From SIG307 sp045596385 (GTDB taxonomy: Bacteria; Bacillota; Clostridia; Lachnospirales; Lachnospiraceae): DNA of 64,000 nt. Where the stretch lies: contig JAZOCC010000008.1 of assembly GCA_045596385.1 (NCBI GenBank), forward strand, positions 62,001-126,000, in the 5' to 3' direction. This document shows positions 1-10,241 of the stretch, piece by piece. Both the position numbers and the translations under genes were made by a program. The notes beneath the pieces are model-generated. The model worked only from the letters and a program-made list of their open reading frames with translations, searched no databases and was not told where the DNA came from. The stretch's first letter is position 1. Every line of letters starts with the position of its first letter.

Positions 1-1
1 G

Positions 2-391
2 AAGCTTCTTTCCGATCCGGAACTGATAGAGGAAGGCACCGTAAAGCAGTTGGCGGAAAAATACGGCACCACCATTCAGATTATGGTCGGTTTCTTAGAC
101 GGTATTAACGACAGCCTTGTAACTCCGAATCCGATTGAAGAGATGACCGAGGATACCCAGGTTCGTGTAGAGTGGGATAAGGAGAAGCTTTACTACAACA
201 TGGTAGGCGCAGATGCATCCTGGCTGTACGAACTTCCGCAGTGGGACAACCTGTTGACTCCGGAGCGAAGAAAAGAGCTGTATTTAGAGCAGAAGAAGTC
301 CGGTACGGTAGTAAAGGATAAGAAAATCGGTCGTAACGATCCGTGTCCGTGCGGTTCCGGTAAGAAATACAAGAAGTGCTGCGGGGCTTAA
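2..391 (+). CDS. SEC-C motif protein, C-terminal part (5' end outside window)
   Basis: The reading frame is open from the first bases of the window, so the start lies upstream and only about 129 residues are visible. The protein ends with a SEC-C zinc-binding motif: DPCPCGSGKKYKKCC, with the CxC-(8)-CC cysteine pattern also found at the C-terminus of SecA. The part before it (WLYELPQWDNLLTPERRKEL) does not resemble SecA, so this is more likely one of the small stand-alone SEC-C proteins common in Clostridia, whose role is unknown. A good intrinsic terminator follows within 45 bases, so this is the last gene of its unit. Confidence 0.8.
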   Translation, partial: KLLSDPELIEEGTVKQLAEKYGTTIQIMVGFLDGINDSLVTPNPIEEMTEDTQVRVEWDKEKLYYNMVGADASWLYELPQWDNLLTPERRKELYLEQKKSGTVVKDKKIGRNDPCPCGSGKKYKKCCGA

Positions 392-433
392 GGATTAGGC
401 GGAAGTTTTGCTAAAATAGGAAAGAATTTATTC

Positions 434-477
434 GGACTGATGTCCCGTGAAAATCATGGGATGTCGGTCCGTTTTTT
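434..477 (+). terminator. Intrinsic terminator after SEC-C gene
   Basis: Arms 434-446 and 458-470 can form 13 pairs (three of them G-U) around an 11-base loop, followed by GTTTTTTC. Confidence 0.85.
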
Positions 478-570
478 CATGATAGGAAATTGCGCAATGT
501 GTCAAAGTACGAAGTACTGCCGACACGAAAGAAAAGTCCGGGCAGACAACGGGAAACCGATGGAATACCG

Positions 571-599
571 TTGACAAAATAAGGGCTTTGCAATAAGAT
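571..599 (+). promoter_or_regulatory. Sigma-A promoter for putative glycosidase gene
   Basis: TTGACA (571-576), 17-base spacer, TAAGAT (594-599), about 50 bases before the start at 651. Confidence 0.75.
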
Positions 600-650
600 A
601 GAAGGTGGGAAAGAAGATACCATGTATTTAGGAAAGTTGGGATTGCAAGT

Positions 651-2048
651 ATGAGTAGACAAAGCTTTGGAAACGGACGACGCAGACGGGGGAAGAACCG
701 TTACGCCGGCCCGGATTTCGGGAAATTATATAAGGAAAAGAAAAGTAACCGTTTACTCGGTTTTTTTGTGGTGCTGTTAATTTCGGCAGGAATCGGTGTG
801 GGTGCTTATGCTTTGGCGGATTATCATTTGGATAAGAAGGAAGCAAAGACGGAGCAGGGGACACCGACCCCGGTGCCGGAAGCAACGCCGGAGGTGACGA
901 ACGCTCCGGAGATGACACCGGAGGTTACGGGTACCGCTACGAGTGTTTATCCGGACGGATTTATGGCGGACTTTACGGATACCCGTGAAAGGGTGGATGC
1001 CAAGGGTATTTATGTGAATACGGCTTACCTGGGCAGGGGTAATTACCCGGATCTTGATGAGCTGATTGAAATGTTAGATGAGACGGAATTAAATGCCATG
1101 GTAATCGATATTAAGGATGACGTGGGAAGCATTTTGTTTGACGCACAACATCCTCTGGTTAACGAAATCGGTTCGGAGACTTTGTACATCAGAGATTTGC
1201 CGGCCTTTGTGGCAAAGCTTAAGGAACACGACATTTATTGTATTGCCCGTATTGTATGCTTTAAGGATCAGGTGGCAACGAAGAAGAATCCGGAGCTGGC
1301 GGTGCGTAACCATGACGGTTCCATTTACGTGGATAAGGAGGGGGAGCGTTGGCTCAACCCGTACAGCGAAAAGGCATGGGAATATATTGTGGAAATCGCG
1401 AAGGAAGCTGCGGAAGCCGGCTTTGACGAGATTAACTTTGACTATTTGCGTACTTCTGCATCCGGCTCCTTTACCCAAGCGGATTTTGGCGGCCTTAATG
1501 AAGGAAAGACAAAGATTGATGCCATTACCGGTTTTGTAAAATATGCCTGTCAGGAATTAAAGCCCATGGGCGTGTTTGTCAGCGGTGATGTATTCGGTAC
1601 GATTATTAACAGTGTGGCGGACGGTGAGAGTATCGGTCAGAGTTATGTGGAATTAAGCCGTTATCTGGATTATATCTGTCCGATGGTGTATCCGTCCCAT
1701 TACAGCTTCGGCTACGGCGGATTAAAGTATCCGGATACGAAGCCGTTCCAGCTGCTTTTGATGGAGCTGAAGTCTTCCGTGAAGAAGCTCTCCGTGATTC
1801 CGGAGGGAGAACATTGTGCCGAGGTACGTCCTTGGTTGCAGGATTTTACGGCCAGCTATCTTGGTGCCGGACGGTATGCTACCTACGGACCGCAGGAGAT
1901 TCGTGCCCAGATATCCGCGACCTATTCCGCCGGCTATGACGAATGGCTTTTGTGGAATGCTGCCATGTTCTTTACCGAGGAAGGAATGTTGCGGGATAAG
2001 GACAGCTTGGAGGCGGAGTTAAGAGAAGAAACCGAACCGACGGAATAA
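651..2048 (+). CDS. Membrane-anchored putative glycoside hydrolase (DUF4015 type)
   Basis: 465 residues. An Arg/Lys-rich cytoplasmic N-terminus (1-34) is followed by one transmembrane helix (about 35-56), a Pro/Thr/Glu linker (about 65-105) and an extracellular domain (about 110-455). That domain resembles the DUF4015 family of predicted (beta/alpha)8 glycosidases. Supporting stretches are GFDEINFDYLRTSASG, with Asp/Glu at a strand end, and YICPMVYPSHY. No substrate can be read from sequence. The start at 651 has a purine-rich site (GGAAAGTTGGG) upstream. It has its own promoter and stands apart from the following lipoprotein gene. It is likely anchored outside the membrane and may act on envelope polysaccharide, which is inference. 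Confidence 0.75.
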   Translation: MSRQSFGNGRRRRGKNRYAGPDFGKLYKEKKSNRLLGFFVVLLISAGIGVGAYALADYHLDKKEAKTEQGTPTPVPEATPEVTNAPEMTPEVTGTATSVYPDGFMADFTDTRERVDAKGIYVNTAYLGRGNYPDLDELIEMLDETELNAMVIDIKDDVGSILFDAQHPLVNEIGSETLYIRDLPAFVAKLKEHDIYCIARIVCFKDQVATKKNPELAVRNHDGSIYVDKEGERWLNPYSEKAWEYIVEIAKEAAEAGFDEINFDYLRTSASGSFTQADFGGLNEGKTKIDAITGFVKYACQELKPMGVFVSGDVFGTIINSVADGESIGQSYVELSRYLDYICPMVYPSHYSFGYGGLKYPDTKPFQLLLMELKSSVKKLSVIPEGEHCAEVRPWLQDFTASYLGAGRYATYGPQEIRAQISATYSAGYDEWLLWNAAMFFTEEGMLRDKDSLEAELREETEPTE

Positions 2049-2182
2049 CGAGAAAAATTTTAAAAAAACGGAACCGGCAGAAACCATATCTCGTCTAATC
2101 AGTAGAGAGGGTAACTTGTATTTATAACAACTCACTTTAATTGGTTAGAGCACAGAAGTATATTGTGCGGAGAGGAGATTTT

Positions 2183-3229
2183 ATGAAAAAGAAAACTTTG
2201 TTGGTTATGGGAATGATCGGTGCATTGTTTCTTGGTGCGTGCGGTGCGAAATCAAGTGATGTAATGATGGAAGCCACAAACGGAGGCGGAAACTATTTTC
2301 TGGCGGATTCGGCAGACGGGGATTACTATTATTCCAAGTCCGAGGTTCCCATGGAAATGGAGAGTGTAAATGCCTCGTCTACGTCCGGAATAAAGTACGG
2401 AAACGATGGATTTGGTCTGACGGACAGAGGCGGTGCGGGAGAGACGGAACTGTATAATACGGAAAGCGAGAAGTTAATCCGTACCGTCAGCATGCAGCTA
2501 CAGACGAAGGAGTTTGAAACGCTGCTTATATATTTGGAAGGCAGAGTGGCAGAGCTGGGCGGCTATGTACAGAGTTCCCAGATTTACGGGAACGGAATGG
2601 ATACCTACGGATACCGTTCGGCATCCATGACTCTGCGGATTCCGCAGAGTAAGTTAGACTCTTTTGTGTCCGGTGTCAGTGAGAATGCAACGGTGGTGAG
2701 AAAGTCCGAGAATGCGGAGAACAAAACCTTAGAGTATGCGGACACCGAGGCAAGGCTGAAGTCTTTGCAGATTGAGCAGGAGCGGTTCCTGGCATTACTG
2801 GAAAAGGCGGATACGGTAGAAAATATTATCGTATTGGAGCAGCATTTGACGGAGCTTCGTTACGAAATCGAATCCTATGCTTCTACTTTAAAGCTGATTG
2901 ATAATAAGGTGAATTATTCTACCGTTACCATTGATGTGTCCGAGGTAAAGCGGATTGTACCGGTGGAGCAGGACCCGAGTCTTTGGACCAGAATGAAGGA
3001 CGGTTTCGGGGACACCTGGTATGAGATTAAGGAAGGTTTGGCGGATTTTTCCGTATGGTTGGTAACGAACCTTTTGTACCTTGTAATTTGGGCGGTTATT
3101 ATCGTAGCAGCGGTAGTGATTGTAAAGAAAGTAATCAAGGCTGGAAAAATAAAGCGTGCCGCAATAAAAACAGATTTATTGATGCGGCCGGATGAGGAAC
3201 AGAATGACGGAGTGGATACTGAAGAATAA
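2183..3229 (+). CDS. DUF4349 domain lipoprotein
   Basis: 348 residues from the ATG at 2183, chosen because AGAGGAGA lies just upstream and the protein then opens with a lipoprotein signal (lipobox LGAC, Cys20). The middle (about 90-285) matches the DUF4349 pattern: a domain starting KLIRTVSMQLQTKEFETLL, then a helical segment with coiled-coil character (LEYADTEARLKSLQIEQERF). A transmembrane helix follows at about 293-318 and a charged tail. The protein would be tethered at both ends. The function of DUF4349 is unknown. The 3' end overlaps the recJ start by 26 bases, so the two are probably co-transcribed. Confidence 0.8.
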   Translation: MKKKTLLVMGMIGALFLGACGAKSSDVMMEATNGGGNYFLADSADGDYYYSKSEVPMEMESVNASSTSGIKYGNDGFGLTDRGGAGETELYNTESEKLIRTVSMQLQTKEFETLLIYLEGRVAELGGYVQSSQIYGNGMDTYGYRSASMTLRIPQSKLDSFVSGVSENATVVRKSENAENKTLEYADTEARLKSLQIEQERFLALLEKADTVENIIVLEQHLTELRYEIESYASTLKLIDNKVNYSTVTIDVSEVKRIVPVEQDPSLWTRMKDGFGDTWYEIKEGLADFSVWLVTNLLYLVIWAVIIVAAVVIVKKVIKAGKIKRAAIKTDLLMRPDEEQNDGVDTEE

Positions 3230-4994
3230 AAAAGCAGATGTGAAACGACTGGAACAGGAGTTGGGACTTTCGGGAACGGTTTGCCGTGTGTTGGCAAACA
3301 GAGGTATTACGGAAGTGCCGCAAGCCCTGGAATACCTGCACCCGCAGGAAGCAAAGCTTTGGGAGGCTTCTTTGTTAAAGAATGCGGATACGGCGGCAGA
3401 ATTGCTGTTACGATATATCCGGGAAAAGAAGCGGATTCGTATTATCGGAGACTATGATGTGGACGGTGTAATGGCGACGTTTCTTCTATATAAAGTACTT
3501 CATGTTCTGGGAGCATTTGCGGATTATCGGATTCCGGATCGGATTGCGGACGGATACGGCATGAATATGCGAATGATAGAGGAAGCAGAGCAGGATAAGA
3601 TTGCTCTGCTTCTTACCTGTGATAACGGAATTGCGGCGGCAGAGCCGATTGCAAGAGCGAAAGAATTGGGAATGGGCGTAATTGTAACCGATCACCACGA
3701 GGTTCCTTGTCATAAGGAAGGGGATACGGTTTGTTATGAACTCCCTGCGGCGGATGTGATTGTGAATCCGAAGCAGCCGGGGGAGACCTATCCGCAAACC
3801 GGAATTTGCGGTGCAATGGTTGCCTATAAGGTTGTAAGTCTTTTGCTGCAAAAGGCAGATGACCTTGTGACAAAGGAGCAACGGGAGAGGTTGCTTATCG
3901 AACTTTTGGTACCGGTAGCCTTTGCAACGGTATGCGATGTAATGGAACTGACGGGAGAAAACCGTGCGGTGGTAGCACAGGGGCTTCGTCTGGCGAAGGA
4001 TTGCGATAATGCAGGTATCCGGGCACTGATTGTCGCCTATGAGTTAGAAGATAAGGAACTGACGGCGTACCATGCGGGCTTTTTGCTGGGGCCGTGCTTT
4101 AATGCGGCGGGACGACTGGATACGGCATTACTTGGCTTGGAATTGCTTCTGTGCGACAATGAAGCAGAGGCGGCGAGTCGTGCGGCGCATTTAAAGGAAC
4201 TGAACGATATCAGAAAGGAAATGACACTGACAGCCACAAGACAGGCGGTGGAACTGGCGGAAGAAAAGTTGGCAAAGGGAGGCGTACAGGTGTTGGTACT
4301 GTACCTGCCGGAGTGTCATGAAAGTCTGGCGGGAATCGTGGCCGGACGAATCAGAGAAAAGTTTTATTTGCCGACGCTGGTGTTGACAAAAGGTGAATCT
4401 TGTGTGAAGGGTTCCGGACGTTCCATCGAAGGCTATTCCATGTTCGAGAAGCTTTCCGAGCAGAAGGAATTGTTTTTGGCCTTCGGCGGACACCCGATGG
4501 CGGCAGGCCTTTCTCTGCAGGAGGAATATGTAAGTCTGCTGGAGGAACGGTTAAATGCGGTGGCGGGGCTGACAGCGGAGGATTTGACCCCGAAGCTTTA
4601 TCTGGATGCGGTGTTGCCGTTTGCGGCGATCTCGGATGAATTAATGGAAGAATTGGCACAGTTGGAGCCTTTCGGCAACGGAAATCCGAAGCCGGTATTT
4701 GCCATGAGCGGAGTTTATGTAAAAGGGATGCGCCGTATCGGAAAGGACGGAAGTTCGTTACGCCTGCAGGTGACGGATACGGCGGGAACATCTCTCACCG
4801 GCCTGTATTTTCAGGATGCGGACGGATTTGAAACGTATCTTACGGAAGAATTCGGTGAGGTTGCCGTGCGGGAGTTGTACCGGGGACGTGGGGAAATCCG
4901 GTTAACTTTTGCATTTTCTCCGTCAATGGACGAGTACCGGGGAGAGAAGTATCCGCAGATTATAATAAGTAACTATAAGAAGTATGTCGGTTGA
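3204..4994 (+). CDS. recJ: Single-stranded-DNA-specific exonuclease RecJ
   Basis: 596 residues from ATG 3204, preceded by GAGGAA; an ATG at 3192 is possible but has no ribosome site. RecJ is a 5'-3' ssDNA exonuclease of recombinational and mismatch repair, metal dependent and cytoplasmic. DHH-family motifs are visible in order: DYDVDG (83-88), TCDNG, VTDHH (DHH at 163-165) and GICGAMVAYK. The DHHA1 part carries the motif GGHPMAAGLSL, and a C-terminal OB-like region follows. All expected metal ligands are present. Length is near the usual 560-600 of the core enzyme. The gene overlaps the DUF4349 gene and is followed by a strong terminator. Confidence 0.95.
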   Translation: MTEWILKNKKADVKRLEQELGLSGTVCRVLANRGITEVPQALEYLHPQEAKLWEASLLKNADTAAELLLRYIREKKRIRIIGDYDVDGVMATFLLYKVLHVLGAFADYRIPDRIADGYGMNMRMIEEAEQDKIALLLTCDNGIAAAEPIARAKELGMGVIVTDHHEVPCHKEGDTVCYELPAADVIVNPKQPGETYPQTGICGAMVAYKVVSLLLQKADDLVTKEQRERLLIELLVPVAFATVCDVMELTGENRAVVAQGLRLAKDCDNAGIRALIVAYELEDKELTAYHAGFLLGPCFNAAGRLDTALLGLELLLCDNEAEAASRAAHLKELNDIRKEMTLTATRQAVELAEEKLAKGGVQVLVLYLPECHESLAGIVAGRIREKFYLPTLVLTKGESCVKGSGRSIEGYSMFEKLSEQKELFLAFGGHPMAAGLSLQEEYVSLLEERLNAVAGLTAEDLTPKLYLDAVLPFAAISDELMEELAQLEPFGNGNPKPVFAMSGVYVKGMRRIGKDGSSLRLQVTDTAGTSLTGLYFQDADGFETYLTEEFGEVAVRELYRGRGEIRLTFAFSPSMDEYRGEKYPQIIISNYKKYVG

Positions 4995-5009
4995 TAAAAG
5001 TGCAAGGAA

Positions 5010-5058
5010 ACACTCTGAAATCGGAAGCGTTTAAAGGATGATTTCAGGGTGTTTTTTT
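5010..5058 (+). terminator. Intrinsic terminator after recJ
   Basis: Arms 5010-5022 and 5040-5052 form 13 pairs (one G-T), followed by a run of seven T. Confidence 0.92.
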
Positions 5059-5082
5059 GATGATATTTTTGTGAAAAAATGC

Positions 5083-5111
5083 TTGACAAGATTTCACGAT
5101 ACAGATATAAT
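5083..5111 (+). promoter_or_regulatory. Strong sigma-A promoter of the str operon
   Basis: Consensus TTGACA (5083-5088), 17-base spacer, consensus TATAAT (5106-5111). A perfect promoter fits very high expression of ribosomal protein genes. Confidence 0.93.
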
Positions 5112-5117
5112 ATAGAT

Positions 5118-5212
5118 TGCGCGTGCTAAACGCGGCTATTTTTGTGTGCAAACACAAAGAATATGCAGATTTCAGTCTGCAGGCAGCCACAGAGTTTTTT
5201 TCTTAAAATTAT
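5118..5212 (+). promoter_or_regulatory. Structured 5' leader of rpsL
   Basis: The leader between promoter and ribosome site can form three successive hairpins: CGCGT/ACGCG (5120-5124 with 5130-5134), TTTGTGT/ACACAAA with a GCAA tetraloop (5141-5147 with 5152-5158), and GCAGA/TCTGC (5165-5169 with 5176-5180). Autogenous control by a str-operon protein is plausible, but no known leader family is recognised. Confidence 0.5.
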
Positions 5213-5228
5213 AGGAGGTGAAAAATTA

Positions 5229-5648
5229 ATGCCTACATTTAATCAGTTAGTTAGAAAAGGCAGAAAGTCCTTAGAGAAGAAGTCTACTGCTCCGGCATTA
5301 CAGAAGGGATTCAACTCTTTGCAGAAGAAGAGTACGAATACTTCCTCCCCGCAGAAGCGTGGTGTATGTACCGCAGTAAGAACAACGACCCCGAAGAAGC
5401 CGAACTCCGCATTAAGAAAGATTGCCAGAGTACGTCTTTCCAACGGAATCGAAGTAACCAGCTACATCCCGGGTGAAGGCCACAACCTTCAGGAGCACAG
5501 CGTTGTGCTTATCCGTGGTGGCCGTGTAAAGGACCTTCCGGGTACCAGATACCATATTATCAGAGGTACCTTGGATACCGCAGGTGTTGCTAAGAGACGC
5601 CAGGCTCGTTCTAAGTACGGTGCAAAGAGACCGAAGGACGCAAAATAA
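5229..5648 (+). CDS. rpsL: Small ribosomal subunit protein uS12
   Basis: 139 residues, the usual bacterial length, from ATG 5229 with AGGAGGTG eight bases upstream. It starts MPTFNQLVRKGRK and carries the decoding-centre loop TTPKKPNSALRK and the second conserved loop PGEGHNLQEHSVVLIRGG. uS12 monitors codon-anticodon pairing in the 30S A site. The lysines whose change gives streptomycin resistance are wild type, so predicted susceptible at this locus. First gene of the str operon, followed by rpsG after a 194-base gap. Confidence 0.98.
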   Translation: MPTFNQLVRKGRKSLEKKSTAPALQKGFNSLQKKSTNTSSPQKRGVCTAVRTTTPKKPNSALRKIARVRLSNGIEVTSYIPGEGHNLQEHSVVLIRGGRVKDLPGTRYHIIRGTLDTAGVAKRRQARSKYGAKRPKDAK

Positions 5649-5842
5649 ATCAGTAACAAATAGTTTTCCATTACAGATTGTGTTTGCTTTATAAGCAGAC
5701 GGTGCCAGGATTAATTTTTCATGAGAGATTGCAAGTGGCTGCGCAGCCTTGAAGAATAGATTAAACTGAGCGCGAACACAGTAATGTGAGTACCGTTGAA
5801 TTAATGACCGCAAAGCGGTCGCTAGTTAAGGAGGGAAGAAAC

Positions 5843-6313
5843 GTGCCACGTAAAGGACATATTGCAAAGAGAGACGTATTGGCAGATCCGTTATACAACA
5901 ATAAGGTTGTTACGAAGCTTATCAACAACATTATGTTAGACGGTAAAAAGGGTACGGCACAGAAGATTGTTTACGGTGCATTCGCAACCGTAGCAGAGAA
6001 GACCGGTAAGGATGCGATTGAAGTATTCGAAGAGGCAATGAACAATGTTATGCCTGTTCTCGAAGTTAAGGCAAGACGTATCGGTGGTGCTACCTATCAG
6101 GTACCGGTTGAGGTTAGACCGGAGAGAAGACAGGCACTTGCGCTTCGTTGGCTTACGATGTTTTCTCGTAAGAGAGGCGAAAAGACCATGCAGGACAGAC
6201 TTGCAGGTGAGATTATGGACGCCGCAAACAATACCGGTTCCGCAGTAAAGAGAAAAGAAGACATGCACAAGATGGCAGATGCAAACAAGGCATTTGCTCA
6301 CTATCGTTGGTAG
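5843..6313 (+). CDS. rpsG: Small ribosomal subunit protein uS7
   Basis: 156 residues from a GTG start at 5843 with AAGGAGGG just upstream. This start gives the canonical N-terminus PRKGHIAKRDVLADPLY. uS7 organises the 3' domain of 16S rRNA and contacts the E-site tRNA. The conserved core GGATYQVPVEVRPERR is present, as is the usual C-terminus ending AFAHYRW. The stop codon lies in the stem of a hairpin. The 194-base gap after rpsL has no gene; it contains repeated GC-rich purine stretches but no clear promoter. Confidence 0.97.
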   Translation: MPRKGHIAKRDVLADPLYNNKVVTKLINNIMLDGKKGTAQKIVYGAFATVAEKTGKDAIEVFEEAMNNVMPVLEVKARRIGGATYQVPVEVRPERRQALALRWLTMFSRKRGEKTMQDRLAGEIMDAANNTGSAVKRKEDMHKMADANKAFAHYRW

Positions 6314-6337
6314 TATTTGCCTAAACAGGCAATACTA
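6311..6337 (+). other. Hairpin over rpsG stop codon
   Basis: TAGTATTTGCCT (6311-6322) pairs with AGGCAATACTA (6327-6337) with one bulged T. No T-run follows, so it is unlikely to terminate. A role in mRNA processing or in lowering coupling between rpsG and fusA is inference. Confidence 0.5.
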
Positions 6338-6390
6338 TCTGCGTAAATGCAGTTAATCGGAATCAGAATTGAGAATAGGAGGACAAAATC

Positions 6391-8511
<2,121 letters not shown>

Positions 8512-8565
8512 AATCGATTTTTGTAACAAACCTTATAACTTTTTCTTAACTTTATGAAATTGTGC

Positions 8566-8594
8566 TTGAAAATATTTCAAAATTGAAATATAAT
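8566..8594 (+). promoter_or_regulatory. Promoter of tuf
   Basis: TTGAAA (8566-8571), 17-base spacer, TATAAT (8589-8594), in the 182-base gap after fusA. It lets tuf be transcribed above the level of the operon. Confidence 0.85.
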
Positions 8595-8612
8595 AGGGCA
8601 TATGAGGCAGTC

Positions 8613-8632
8613 GGTCTGCCCATAGGCAGACC
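8613..8632 (+). other. Hairpin in tuf leader
   Basis: GGTCTGCC and GGCAGACC form a perfect 8-bp stem with a CATA loop, about 60 bases before the tuf start. It is probably a 5' stabiliser or a regulatory fold. Confidence 0.5.
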
Positions 8633-8693
8633 TATCTGCTATAACGAAATAACAAGAAGCCCACAGGGCGAAATTTTAAGGAGGAATTTTAAA

Positions 8694-9881
8694 ATGGCTA
8701 AGGCTAAATTCGAAAGAAGCAAACCGCATTGTAACATTGGTACCATCGGTCACGTTGACCATGGTAAGACCACTTTGACCGCAGCAATCACCAAGACCCT
8801 TCACGAGAGACTTGGTACCGGTGAGGCAGTAGCATTCGAGAACATCGATAAGGCTCCGGAAGAAAGAGAAAGAGGTATCACCATTTCTACCGCTCACGTT
8901 GAGTACGAGTCCAAGAAGCGTCACTACGCTCACGTTGACTGCCCGGGTCATGCCGACTACGTTAAGAACATGATCACCGGTGCTGCACAGATGGATGGTG
9001 CTATCCTCGTAGTAGCAGCAACCGACGGTGTAATGGCTCAGACTAAGGAGCACATCCTTCTTTCCCGTCAGGTAGGTGTACCGTATATCGTTGTATTCAT
9101 GAACAAGTGTGATATGGTTGATGACGAAGAGCTTCTTGAGCTCGTTGAGATGGAAATCACCGAAGTACTTGAAGAGTACGAGTTCAATGATTGCCCGATC
9201 GTTAAGGGTTCCGCATTAAAGGCTCTTGAAGATCCGAGCGGTGAGTGGGGCGACAAGATTCTTGAGCTCTTCGATACCATTGATGAGTATATTCCGGATC
9301 CGGAAAGAGATACCGATAAGCCGTTCCTTATGCCAGTCGAGGACGTATTCACCATTACCGGTCGTGGTACTGTAGCAACCGGTCGTGTTGAGCGTGGTGT
9401 TCTTCACTTGAACGACGAAGTTGAAATTGTAGGTGTTAAGGAAGAGAACAGAAAGACCGTTGTAACCGGTATCGAGATGTTCCGTAAGCTCCTTGATGAG
9501 GCTCAGGCTGGTGATAACATCGGTGCGCTTCTTCGTGGTGTTCAGAGAACCGATATCGTTAGAGGTCAGGTTCTTTGTAAGCCGGGTACTGTTACCTGCC
9601 ACAAGAAGTTTACCGCTCAGGTATACGTATTGACCAAGGAAGAAGGCGGACGTCATACTCCGTTCTTCGGTAACTACAGACCGCAGTTCTACTTCAGAAC
9701 CACTGACGTTACCGGTGTTGTAAATCTTCCGGACGGCGTTGAGATGTGTATGCCGGGCGATAACATCGAGATGACCATCGAGCTCATTCACCCGATCGCT
9801 ATGGAGCAGGGTCTTACCTTCGCTATCCGTGAGGGTGGTAGAACCGTAGGTTCCGGCCGTGTAGCTAACATCATCGAGTAA
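8694..9881 (+). CDS. tuf: Elongation factor Tu
   Basis: 395 residues, the normal length, from ATG 8694 with AAGGAGGAA upstream. EF-Tu delivers aminoacyl-tRNA to the ribosomal A site in a GTP-dependent way. Visible motifs are GHVDHGKT (19-26), the switch I element ERERGITI, DCPGH, NKCD, and the domain 2/3 signatures GRGTVATGRVERG and RTTDVTG. It follows fusA as in most Bacillota but has its own promoter and leader hairpin. It is followed by an intrinsic terminator in a hairpin-rich gap. Confidence 0.98.
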   Translation: MAKAKFERSKPHCNIGTIGHVDHGKTTLTAAITKTLHERLGTGEAVAFENIDKAPEERERGITISTAHVEYESKKRHYAHVDCPGHADYVKNMITGAAQMDGAILVVAATDGVMAQTKEHILLSRQVGVPYIVVFMNKCDMVDDEELLELVEMEITEVLEEYEFNDCPIVKGSALKALEDPSGEWGDKILELFDTIDEYIPDPERDTDKPFLMPVEDVFTITGRGTVATGRVERGVLHLNDEVEIVGVKEENRKTVVTGIEMFRKLLDEAQAGDNIGALLRGVQRTDIVRGQVLCKPGTVTCHKKFTAQVYVLTKEEGGRHTPFFGNYRPQFYFRTTDVTGVVNLPDGVEMCMPGDNIEMTIELIHPIAMEQGLTFAIREGGRTVGSGRVANIIE

Positions 9882-9917
9882 TTGTCGCGAAGCAACGAGC
9901 TAAGCTAGAAAGCAAAT

Positions 9918-9956
9918 AAAACCCAGTGGGAACCTTGTGTTCCTAACTGGGTTTTT
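9918..9956 (+). terminator. Intrinsic terminator of tuf
   Basis: AAACCCAGT (9919-9927) pairs with ACTGGGTTT (9946-9954), with an inner GGAAC/GTTCC stem and a T-rich end. Confidence 0.88.
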
Positions 9957-10040
9957 CTTTGCTTTCGTAGGCGCGGCGACTGCCGCGCGCGAGCAGCTTT
10001 GCTGCGAGCTCGCGGGCTCGTTACCAGCGTCGTGGATTGT

Positions 10041-10076
10041 CAGCCACTGCATGCTTGCATGTAAGTGGCTGTTTTT
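10041..10076 (+). terminator. Second terminator-like hairpin downstream of tuf
   Basis: CAGCCACT (10041-10048) pairs with AGTGGCTG (10064-10071), with an inner GCATGC stem, followed by TTTTT. Confidence 0.7.
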
Positions 10077-10195
10077 ACGTGTTTGCGAGCATTTATGAAA
10101 TGCCCGCGACCGAGGGAACACGTAAGCGTTCTCGAGGGCGAAGCGAGTTGCATATATGTTGTCGCTGCGCGCTCGTTGCATACGACGTAACTATT

Positions 10196-10234
10196 GGAAT
10201 CCCCGGGGCAAGCTTGCTTGTCTCTGGGGATTCC
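10196..10234. terminator. Strong hairpin beyond the AraC-type gene
   Basis: GGAATCCCC (10196-10204) pairs perfectly with GGGGATTCC (10226-10234) just past the 3' end of the minus-strand gene that stops at 10242. No good U-run exists on either strand, so termination is possible but unproven. Confidence 0.45.
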
Positions 10235-10241
10235 TTTGCGT

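Larger units (their letters stand above)
9904..10234 (+). repeat. Hairpin-rich intergenic region after tuf
   Basis: A 360-base gap with no credible gene. It holds at least five successive inverted repeats: the tuf terminator with an extended stem (GAAAGCAAA at about 9908-9916 with TTTGCTTTC at 9958-9966), a GC-only hairpin near 9971-9989, a second terminator-like hairpin at 10041-10076, a stem with ACGTGTT/AACACGT (about 10077-10122), and a third strong hairpin at 10196-10234. The region is more GC rich than its neighbours. The fold may be one continuous structured RNA or a string of independent hairpins. Confidence 0.6.
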
